Source of the DNA: Betaproteobacteria bacterium
Lineage (GTDB): Bacteria; Pseudomonadota; Gammaproteobacteria; Burkholderiales; SG8-39
Assembly: GCA_011391185.1 (NCBI GenBank)
Contig: JAABRB010000235.1
Span: 1 to 5,736, forward strand
Direction of reading: 5' to 3'
DNA: 5,736 bases
A program made the translations under genes and the position numbers. Of this stretch, positions 1-5,202 are shown piece after piece. Numbering within the stretch: position 1 is the stretch's first letter; each line of letters begins with the position of its first letter. The notes beneath the pieces were generated by a model that had not been told where the DNA came from, did no database searches, and was given only the letters and a program-made list of their open reading frames with translations.

Positions 1-358
1 CCGCGGTGAGCGCCTCCATTTCGACGCCGGTGCGGCCTAACGTCTCGACCGTCACGGTCAAAGTTACGGCCGAGCGGGCCGCATCGAGCTCGAACTCCGC
101 GCCCACCCGCGTGAGGGCGATCGGATGGCAAAGGGGAATGAGGTCGGAGGTACGCTTCGCTGCCTGGATGGCCGCGATGCGCGCGACCCCGAGCACGTCG
201 CCTTTCCTGGCGCCGCCTGCGCGAACCAGCTCGAAGGTCGCGGGCCGCATGACGATCACGCCCCGCGCCCGGGCCACGCGGTGGGTCTCGGTCTTGTCGC
301 CGACGTCGACCATGTGGGCCTCACCGTGCGCATCGAAGTGTGTGAGCGGCTGTTTCAT
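1..358 (-). CDS. moaC: Cyclic pyranopterin monophosphate synthase MoaC (3' end cut by window edge)
   Basis: MoaC works with MoaA in the first stage of molybdenum cofactor synthesis, converting the cyclised GTP intermediate to cyclic pyranopterin monophosphate in the cytoplasm. The minus strand reads 119 codons without a stop before the window ends; the family is usually about 160 residues, so roughly the last 40 are missing. Family signatures are clear: [15 protein letters not shown] (residues 5-19), [20 protein letters not shown] (51-70), DLIPLCHPI (72-80, with the conserved His78) and GVEMEALTA (111-119). The C-terminal catalytic Asp/Lys segment lies outside the window. The start is ATG at 358-356, because this is the last of three repeated ATGs and the only one in frame; no good Shine-Dalgarno sits directly before it. 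It is divergent from bepA. Identification is firm; the exact initiation mechanism is uncertain. Confidence 0.95.
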   Translation of the reverse strand, partial: MKQPLTHFDAHGEAHMVDVGDKTETHRVARARGVIVMRPATFELVRAGGARKGDVLGVARIAAIQAAKRTSDLIPLCHPIALTRVGAEFELDAARSAVTLTVTVETLGRTGVEMEALTA

Positions 359-389
359 CCCGGCTGTTTCATCCCGGCTGTTTCATCCC
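348..389. repeat. 14-bp tandem repeat, three perfect copies, at the moaC start
   Basis: The unit GGCTGTTTCATCCC occurs at 348-361, 362-375 and 376-389 without mismatch, followed by a partial GG. On the minus strand each unit reads GGGATGAAACAGCC, so each carries an ATG followed by AAA CAG. The copy nearest moaC includes its start codon and codons 1-3. Because 14 is not a multiple of three, the outer two ATGs are out of frame with moaC. Perfect identity suggests a recent duplication of the native start region, or slippage. Confidence 0.95.
355..386 (-). promoter_or_regulatory. Two chained 5-codon leader ORFs upstream of moaC
   Basis: The first ATG (386-384) is preceded by AGGAA at 393-397 with a 5-nt spacer, the best ribosome site in the region. 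It reads M-K-Q-P-G and stops at TGA 371-369. That TGA overlaps the second ATG (372-370) as ATGA. The second ORF encodes the same M-K-Q-P-G and stops at TGA 357-355, which overlaps the moaC ATG (358-356), again as ATGA. Ribosomes loading at the good site would therefore reach moaC only by two successive termination-reinitiation steps. The reading frames are seen directly; translation of the leaders is inferred. Confidence 0.45.
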
Positions 390-416
390 GGTTCCTGGGG
401 TGGAGGAGCACCCGTG

Positions 417-444
417 ATTATGCCCCACGCGGCGGGGCGATCGA
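417..444 (-). promoter_or_regulatory. moaC: Candidate sigma70 promoter for moaC
   Basis: On the minus strand a -10-like CATAAT (422-417, five of six matches to TATAAT) lies 16 nt downstream of a weak -35-like TCGATC (444-439, three of six). Transcription would begin near 410, giving a leader of about 24 nt before the first repeated ATG, with the AGGAA ribosome site inside it. The position fits well, but the -35 is poor. Confidence 0.35.
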
Positions 445-491
445 CCGCTTGCCCGGCCGAAACGCGATCCGGACGAGCGTCCGCCCGCGCG

Positions 492-520
492 ATGGAACCC
501 TCCGGTCGGGCGGGTATCAT
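492..520 (+). promoter_or_regulatory. bepA: Candidate promoter for bepA, implying a near-leaderless mRNA
   Basis: A good -10-like TATCAT (515-520, five of six) is preceded at 17 nt by a weak -35-like ATGGAA (492-497, three of six). The distance from the -10 to the bepA ATG at 527 is only 6 nt, so a start of transcription at the usual place would fall on or next to the start codon. This comes from matching by eye and is tentative. Confidence 0.3.
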
Positions 521-526
521 AGGCAT

Positions 527-1978
527 ATGCGACGGTCCATTTGCGGCTTGCTGGCCGGCCCGCTGCTGGCAGGCCTGGTCCTGCTCGCACCGCCGGCGCC
601 TGCCCAGAATCTCCCCGATCTTGGTGAGTCCGCCCAGGCAGCCCTGTCGGCGGCGGAGGAGCGCGAGATCGGCGCGGCGATCATGCGCGAAATCCGCGGC
701 GATCCGGACTACATCGACGATCCGGAGATCTCGGGGTACGTTCAGGCGCTCGGCCAGCGCATGGCGGGCGCGGCGTCGGTCAGCCGGCGGAAATACGAAT
801 TCTTCGCGATACGCAACCCGCAGGTCAACGCATTCGCGCTGCCCGGGGGCTACATCGGCATTCACTCCGGGCTTGTCATGACCGCCCAGACGGAATCGGA
901 GCTCGCATCGGTCGTGGCGCACGAGATTGCGCACATCGAGCAGCACCACATGGCGCGCATGGTGGACCTGCAGAATCAACTGCAGGTCGCGAGCATCGCG
1001 GCGCTTGCGCTGGCGATACTCGCAGCCAGCTCGAACCCCCAGATCGCACAGGCGGCGATGGTCTCGAGCCAGGCCGCGCCGCTCCAGGCCGCGCTCTCCT
1101 ACAGCCGCGACTTCGAGCGCGAGGCGGATCGGGTGGGCTTCCAGATCCTCAACGAGTCCGGCTTCGACGTGCACGGCATGCCCGCTTTCTTCGAGCGGAT
1201 GCAGCGTTCCACCCGGCTCTATGAGAACAATGCGCCCGGCTATCTGCGCACGCACCCGCTTACGAGCGACCGGATCGCGGACATGCAGAACCGGGCGCTC
1301 GAGACGCGCTTCCGGCAACTCCGCGACAGCGTCGAGTTCGGCCTCGTGCGCGCGAAGCTGCGTGCCGAAACGGGATCGCCGGAGGACGCCATGGCGTTTT
1401 TCCGCGACGTGCTCAAGGAGCGGCGATACGCCGATGAGGCGGCCGTGCATTATGGTTATGCGGCCGCTCTGCTGCGGGGCAAGCAGCCTGATCCGGCCGC
1501 CGGCGAAATCGGGGCGGCACGCCAGGCCGGCTTGCGGCACCCCATGCTCGAGACGCTCGCGGCCCGCGTCAAGCTCGCGTCGGGTGACCGCGCCGGAGCG
1601 ATCGATATCCTGGCCACGGCCCGGAAGCGGTACCCTGAGAATACGGGCGTCGCCTATGACTATGCGGACGCGCTGCTGTCCGTCGGGCGGGCGCGGGAAT
1701 CGCTGGACATGCTGGTCCAGCTGACCAGGCAGTTTCCGCAGGATCCGAAACTCTACGGACTGCAGGCCCGTGCGTACTCCGAGCTCGGCAAGCGGGCCGA
1801 GCAGCACCGTGCGCTCGCCGAAGCGTACCTGCTCAAAGGCGGCCTGTCGGCCGCGATCGAGCAGCTGCGGCTGGCTCAGCAGGCAGGCGACGCGGACTTC
1901 TTCGTTCTCTCGGCAGTCGACGCCCGTCTGCGCGAGCTGCAGAAGCGGTATGCGGCCGAGCTCAAGCGCCGCCGCTGA
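527..1978 (+). CDS. bepA: BepA-family periplasmic M48 metalloprotease/chaperone with TPR domain
   Basis: This is a 483-residue protein, close to the roughly 487 residues of E. coli BepA (YfgC). BepA assists assembly of outer-membrane proteins such as LptD and degrades stalled ones. Residues 1-26 form a Sec signal peptide (basic MRR, hydrophobic core, APA before Gln27), so the mature enzyme is periplasmic. The M48 domain follows: NAFALPGGYIGIHSGL (101-116), zinc motif HEIAH (132-136), the EXXXD motif EREAD (197-201, Glu197 as third ligand) and THPL with His243, matching the His that caps the zinc in BepA. Residues about 265-480 are helical TPR-like repeats, for example around 274-296, 305-328, 341-363, 374-397 and 408-450. 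The ATG at 527 is chosen because it directly precedes the signal peptide; the frame stays open upstream to 125, but only antisense to moaC. Shine-Dalgarno is weak (AGG at 521-523). It converges with the ChrB-like gene. Confidence 0.9.
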   Translation: MRRSICGLLAGPLLAGLVLLAPPAPAQNLPDLGESAQAALSAAEEREIGAAIMREIRGDPDYIDDPEISGYVQALGQRMAGAASVSRRKYEFFAIRNPQVNAFALPGGYIGIHSGLVMTAQTESELASVVAHEIAHIEQHHMARMVDLQNQLQVASIAALALAILAASSNPQIAQAAMVSSQAAPLQAALSYSRDFEREADRVGFQILNESGFDVHGMPAFFERMQRSTRLYENNAPGYLRTHPLTSDRIADMQNRALETRFRQLRDSVEFGLVRAKLRAETGSPEDAMAFFRDVLKERRYADEAAVHYGYAAALLRGKQPDPAAGEIGAARQAGLRHPMLETLAARVKLASGDRAGAIDILATARKRYPENTGVAYDYADALLSVGRARESLDMLVQLTRQFPQDPKLYGLQARAYSELGKRAEQHRALAEAYLLKGGLSAAIEQLRLAQQAGDADFFVLSAVDARLRELQKRYAAELKRRR

Positions 1979-1987
1979 TTTCCTGCG

Positions 1988-2995
1988 TCACGCCTTCCCC
2001 TTGCCGTCCCGGGGCAACTCGTAGTAGGCCTCGTAGAGGAGGTCGAAGGTGCGCTCGCTCTCGCGCAGCAGTTCGTCCTCGTTCGATGCGCGGCGCCGCG
2101 CGCCGGCCAACAGCGTCTCGACCCCTGCCGCCTCCGGAACCTGCCGGTTGCCCGCATCGAGCGCGTGCACCAGCTGGCCGATCTTGACGAGCCCGGCGTT
2201 CCGGTCGAGGCGGAAGGACCCGAGCAATTCCTCGTAGGTGACGCGCGTCCGGGAATTGGCGAATGACGCGCCGTCGAATCCGAATCCGACCGCGGTCGCG
2301 GGGCACGCCTGGCGTTTGTCGAGCCACAGCAAGGTGGCCTCGGGATCGATGAAACGGCGAATCAGCCAGGCGCTCGCCAGCCGGTCGACGAACAGCGGTA
2401 TCCGCGTGGCCCATGCGCGGCGGAAGTACTGCCGCTTCGAGCGCGTCGCAGGCTTGCCGGTGCCGCTGGGGTCCGCGTCGCCATTGTCCGGAAACATCAG
2501 GTTGCGGACCGATTCTTCCATTTCGGTCAGCGCCCGCTCCGCGCGCTGCCGCAGCGGCGAGACGAAGAAATCGAGGACGCTGATCGTCTCGAATTCCTGG
2601 CGCTGCTTGGCGAGCACTTGCCCGATCGCGGTCGGGTCGGAGACGCCAAACCCGGCCTTGAGCCCCTCGGTGGTCTTGATGAGTTCGGCGTATCGGCCGC
2701 TCCGATCGAACATCGCGCGAAACTGCTTCGCCTGCTGGGCGCTCTCCACGCTCACCGGAAACATCCACGCGTCACCCTTGGCGCGCGCGATGTGATCGGC
2801 CAGGCGCTGGAAGCTCGCCCGGTTGAGCGGGGAGTCGGGCAGGAGAAACACGCCTTCCCGCATCACCGCGCAGCCCAGGCCCTCGAGCGTGCGCAGCAGC
2901 AGCATGCGTCCCGCAGCGTCCTCGACGGGAAACACCGAGACGAGCACGAGCCAGCGCAGCGGTGCGCCAGCCCCCGACTGGTCGTTATCGCTCAC
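1988..2995 (-). CDS. chrB: ChrB-like protein (ChrB N- and C-terminal domains)
   Basis: This is a 335-residue soluble protein, slightly longer than usual ChrB. ChrB is known as a chromate-responsive regulator of chrA efflux operons; many homologues have no tested role. Residues about 12-165 match the ChrB N-terminal domain (RWLVLVSVFPVEDAAGRMLLLRTL pattern at 14-37, then GVFLLPD at 48-54). A low-complexity linker (about 169-186) leads to the C-terminal domain, with WATRIPLFVDRLASAWLIRR at 195-214, FIDPEA at 215-220, GFDGASF at 239-245 and the VHALD segment at 276-280. From memory of the family, the FTH and CTFE residues usual in the C-terminal domain are here FAN (245-247) and VTYE (252-255), so a conserved His and Cys appear lost. 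The start is GTG at 2995; an in-frame TAA two codons upstream excludes a longer form. Its start overlaps the stop of a small ORF (GTGA). No chrA is in the window. Confidence 0.85.
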   Translation of the reverse strand: MSDNDQSGAGAPLRWLVLVSVFPVEDAAGRMLLLRTLEGLGCAVMREGVFLLPDSPLNRASFQRLADHIARAKGDAWMFPVSVESAQQAKQFRAMFDRSGRYAELIKTTEGLKAGFGVSDPTAIGQVLAKQRQEFETISVLDFFVSPLRQRAERALTEMEESVRNLMFPDNGDADPSGTGKPATRSKRQYFRRAWATRIPLFVDRLASAWLIRRFIDPEATLLWLDKRQACPATAVGFGFDGASFANSRTRVTYEELLGSFRLDRNAGLVKIGQLVHALDAGNRQVPEAAGVETLLAGARRRASNEDELLRESERTFDLLYEAYYELPRDGKGKA

Positions 2996-3105
2996 GTCGC
3001 GTTACTTGCCCAGGTCCGCCGCCGCCGCGCAATGCTGCACCGGCCGGCCGCGTCCTTCCAGGCGAGGGTGTAGCGCGTGTCGGCTCTGAAGGCTGCCTTG
3101 TCCAT
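2992..3105 (-). CDS. Possible 37-residue ORF, or remnant of a gene, translationally coupled to chrB
   Basis: ATG at 3105 is preceded by GAGGAG (3113-3108) with a short 2-nt spacer. The ORF runs 37 codons and its TGA overlaps the GTG of the ChrB-like gene as GTGA. The first 22 residues include RYTLAWKDAAGR and use mostly G/C-ending codons like the real genes here; the rest is Arg-rich, from a run of four CGG codons, and looks like a wrong-frame tail. Two readings fit: a short leader peptide feeding ribosomes into chrB, or the 5' stub of a longer gene truncated or frameshifted when chrB came to lie next to it. No family is assigned. Confidence 0.35.
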   Translation of the reverse strand: MDKAAFRADTRYTLAWKDAAGRCSIARRRRTWASNAT

Positions 3106-3342
3106 GGCTCCTCGAGACGGAAATCAACCGCGCAAGTCTACTACCAAGCCGCTGCGTCGCATCGCGAGCGGGCGTCCCGCCCCGCGCTGGCTCGTGACCG
3201 ATTTCTCCAATCGAAACAGGGGTACTTATCCATCGATCAAAATAACCACTTAGGGTGCCGGAACGCCCACCCGTCAGAATAGCCGCGCCACCGGGCACGG
3301 CAACGTGGGCGGAGAGTTTGCGCGGTAATTTCAGGAGGGATC
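3106..3342. other. Divergent intergenic region between the chrB-like gene and sat
   Basis: These 237 bases contain no supportable gene. The stretch about 3198-3255 is visibly richer in A/T than its surroundings (for example around 3213-3252) and is the likely site of promoters and operators for both directions. Weak -10-like hexamers are CAGAAT at 3275-3280 (plus) and TAGACT at 3140-3135 (minus), but neither has a convincing -35. No strong inverted repeat or sigma54 element was found by eye. The strong sat ribosome site lies at its right end. Confidence 0.6.
3333..3338 (+). promoter_or_regulatory. sat: Strong Shine-Dalgarno that fixes the sat TTG start
   Basis: A perfect AGGAGG lies 4 nt before TTG at 3343. 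No ATG or GTG stands in frame nearby, and the residues directly after the TTG (SGLVSPHGG) match the expected N-terminus of this Sat type, so the rare TTG start is well supported. Confidence 0.8.
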
Positions 3343-4560
3343 TTGTCAGGTCTGGTCAGCCCCCACGGCGGGGGCGCGCTCAAGCCGCTGCTACTCGAAG
3401 GCGCTGCCCGTAGCGAGGAGTTCCTGCGCGCGCGTGCATTTCGGCGCGTGCGGATCACCTCCCGGGAGAAGGGCGACCTCATCATGCTGGGCATCGGTGG
3501 GTTCACGCCGCTCGAGGGCTTCATGACGCAGGGCGACTGGGAGCGGGTGTGCGACGGCATGGCGCTCGCGAGCGGGCTCTTCTGGCCGATTCCGATCACG
3601 CTCTCGACCGACCGCGACACGGCCGACGCCATTGCCGCCGGCGACGACGTCGCGTTGGTCGACGCCGACGATGACGCAATTCTCGCGACGCTGCGCGTGA
3701 CCGGGAAGTACGCGATCGACCGCGATCACGAGTGCACGATGGTCTTCAAGACCACCGATCCCGAGCACCCGGGCGTGAAGATGGTGATGGAGCAGGGCGA
3801 GGTGAACCTCGCCGGGCCGGTGAAAGTGCTCTCGACCGGGGGCTTCCCGGAGAAATACGGGGCGCTCTTCATGACGCCGCGCGAGACGCGCGCGCTCTTC
3901 GAGTCGCTCGGCTGGTCGCGGGTCGCCGCGTTCCAGACGCGCAATCCGATGCACCGTTCGCATGAGTACCTTGCCAAGGTGGCGATCGAGGTTTGCGACG
4001 GGGTGCTCGTCCACTCGCTGCTCGGTGCGCTGAAGCCCGGCGACATCCCGGCGGACGTGCGCACGCGCGCGATCGCGGCGCTCATCGAGCGCTACTTCGT
4101 TCCAAATACCGTCGTGCAGGCCGGCTATCCGCTCGACATGCGCTATGCGGGACCGCGCGAGGCGCTGCTGCACGCGCTCTTCCGCCAGAACTACGGCTGC
4201 TCGCACCTGATTGTCGGGCGCGACCACGCCGGGGTCGGGAACTACTACGGTCCGTTCGACGCGCACCGGATCTTCGACGAGATTCCGGCCGGCGCGCTCG
4301 AGACCCAGCCGCTGAAGATCGACTGGACCTTCTGGTGCTATCAATGCGGTGGCATGGCTTCCGCCCGGACCTGCCCGCATGACGAATCGGAACGGTTGCT
4401 GGTCTCGGGGACGAAGCTGCGCAAGTGGCTCTCGGAGGGCGCGCCGGTGCCGGCGGAGTTCTCGCGCCCCGAGGTGTTGGAGATCCTGCGCGAGTACTAC
4501 GCGGGGCTTGCCGCGCACGAGAAGGTCGAGGTGAAGCTCGCCGGACACTCGGCGCGCTGA
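3343..4560 (+). CDS. sat: Sulfate adenylyltransferase (ATP sulfurylase), dissimilatory-type Sat
   Basis: Sat interconverts ATP plus sulfate with adenosine 5'-phosphosulfate (APS) plus pyrophosphate in the cytoplasm. In sulfur oxidisers it runs toward ATP, the last step of sulfite oxidation through APS; in assimilation it runs the other way. The 405-residue length is that of the single-subunit family without an APS-kinase domain. Motifs seen: [20 protein letters not shown] (40-59), [13 protein letters not shown] (198-210, with the nucleotide-binding QTRN and His204/His207), [19 protein letters not shown] (265-283), GRDHAGVG (292-299) and SGTKLR (355-360). A Cys cluster, Cys332-x2-Cys335 then Cys344 and His346, resembles the zinc site of some bacterial ATP sulfurylases. 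Start is TTG with AGGAGG upstream. The phosphoesterase gene follows after 36 nt, and a membrane protein after that, so an operon is likely. The identification is firm; the physiological direction is inferred from context. Confidence 0.97.
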   Translation: MSGLVSPHGGGALKPLLLEGAARSEEFLRARAFRRVRITSREKGDLIMLGIGGFTPLEGFMTQGDWERVCDGMALASGLFWPIPITLSTDRDTADAIAAGDDVALVDADDDAILATLRVTGKYAIDRDHECTMVFKTTDPEHPGVKMVMEQGEVNLAGPVKVLSTGGFPEKYGALFMTPRETRALFESLGWSRVAAFQTRNPMHRSHEYLAKVAIEVCDGVLVHSLLGALKPGDIPADVRTRAIAALIERYFVPNTVVQAGYPLDMRYAGPREALLHALFRQNYGCSHLIVGRDHAGVGNYYGPFDAHRIFDEIPAGALETQPLKIDWTFWCYQCGGMASARTCPHDESERLLVSGTKLRKWLSEGAPVPAEFSRPEVLEILREYYAGLAAHEKVEVKLAGHSAR

Positions 4561-4573
4561 CGCGCGCGTCAGC
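4556..4573. repeat. 18-bp perfect palindrome spanning the sat stop codon
   Basis: GCTGACGCGCGCGTCAGC is self-complementary over all 18 bases and contains the sat TGA (4558-4560). As RNA it could fold into a short stem with a 4-nt loop (7 bp, GC-rich). No U-run follows (the next bases are TGATACC), so it is not a standard intrinsic terminator. It could be a processing or stability element, a partial attenuator between sat and the next gene, or a protein-binding site. Confidence 0.6.
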
Positions 4574-4596
4574 TGATACCTTCGTTTGAGCCAGCG

Positions 4597-5127
4597 GTGA
4601 AAGTCTGCATCGTCTCCGACAGCCATGACCGCGCGGACTCGCTCGCGCAGGCGGTGCGCGAAGCCAGGGCGGCCGGCGCCGAGGCGGTGATCCACTGCGG
4701 CGATCTCATCGGCGCGCAGACGGTGAAGCCCGCCCTGGCGGAGGGGCTGCCGATGCACCTGATCCACGGCAACAACGTCGGCGACACGCAGGCCCTGCAT
4801 CGGCAGTCGCGCGCGAGCGGCGGCCTGCTCCAGTACCACGGCGCGGACGCGCGCCTCGAGCTCGGCGGGCGGCGCGTGTTCGTCGTGCACTACGAGGACT
4901 ATGGCTACGCCATGGCATGCACCGGGCAGTGGGACCTGGTCTGCTGCGGCCATTCGCACCGGGGCGAGGTGCGCAAGGTGAGGACCGTTCAGGACACGGA
5001 TTCGTGGCTCGTCAATCCCGGCACGGTGGCCGGTCTCGCGGCGCCCGCGACCTGGGCGCTGGCCGACCTCGCGGCGATGCGCTTCGAGCTTCGCGAGCTC
5101 GGCCATGCGCATTCAACGTCTCTATAA
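4597..5127 (+). CDS. YfcE/MJ0936-type metallophosphoesterase
   Basis: This 176-residue cytoplasmic protein belongs to the calcineurin-like metallophosphoesterase superfamily, small YfcE/MJ0936 branch (E. coli YfcE is about 184 residues). These are metal-dependent phosphodiesterases whose natural substrates are mostly unknown. Dinuclear-metal motifs are in order: DSHD (8-11, Asp8 and His10), GD (35-36), GNN (58-60), His98 in VVHYE, GHSH (118-121) and NPGT (140-143). Start is GTG at 4597, chosen because the protein then begins directly with the first beta strand (MKVCIVSDSHD); the ribosome site is weak. It follows sat by 36 nt and precedes a membrane-protein gene by 75 nt, so it is probably co-transcribed with sulfur-oxidation genes. 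Its role there is unknown; a nucleotide or pyrophosphate by-product substrate is a guess. Family assignment is firm, substrate is not. Confidence 0.88.
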   Translation: MKVCIVSDSHDRADSLAQAVREARAAGAEAVIHCGDLIGAQTVKPALAEGLPMHLIHGNNVGDTQALHRQSRASGGLLQYHGADARLELGGRRVFVVHYEDYGYAMACTGQWDLVCCGHSHRGEVRKVRTVQDTDSWLVNPGTVAGLAAPATWALADLAAMRFELRELGHAHSTSL

Positions 5128-5161
5128 GCGCATAGCGAACCTGTAGGCGAGCGCGCGCATG

Positions 5162-5182
5162 TTGCCCGTAGAATGCGGGCGA
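5162..5182 (+). other. Small hairpin upstream of the membrane-protein gene
   Basis: GCCCG (5164-5168) pairs with CGGGC (5176-5180) across a 7-nt loop, and the stem extends by a T-G wobble and a T-A pair. TAGAAT (5169-5174) in the loop resembles a -10 hexamer, but no matching -35 lies 16-18 nt upstream. No U-run follows, so it is not a terminator. It ends 4 nt before the Shine-Dalgarno region and could affect translation. Confidence 0.3.
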
Positions 5183-5202
5183 GCACGGGGAGGAAACCTG
5201 CA

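Noticed and set aside
348..389. Start of a CRISPR array
   Set aside because: The copies are directly adjacent 14-bp units with no spacers.
125..526. N-terminal extension of BepA to an upstream ATG
   Set aside because: The extension is antisense to moaC, passes through the 14-bp repeats, and would bury the signal peptide that begins at the 527 ATG.
383..1807. Long open frame on the minus strand (474 codons) opposite bepA
   Set aside because: It is antisense to a well-identified M48 protease, is rich in Arg and His as expected for a GC-rich shadow frame, and has no recognisable domain.
3187..3203. Sigma54 promoter (TGGC element) upstream of sat
   Set aside because: A TGGC is present at about 3188, but the required GC-containing -12 element does not follow at the right distance.
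3002..3298. 98-codon minus-strand open frame upstream of chrB
   Set aside because: No domain-like segment, no ribosome site, and it covers the likely regulatory region. The 37-codon ORF in another frame has better support.
4556..4590. Intrinsic terminator after sat
   Set aside because: The palindrome can form a stem, but it lacks a following T-run and the next gene starts 36 nt after the stop.
3391..5112. Long open frame on the minus strand (573 codons) opposite sat and the phosphoesterase
   Set aside because: It runs across two clearly identified genes and the gap between them, with Arg/Ala/Val-rich shadow composition. GC-rich codon bias on the sense strand explains the lack of stops.
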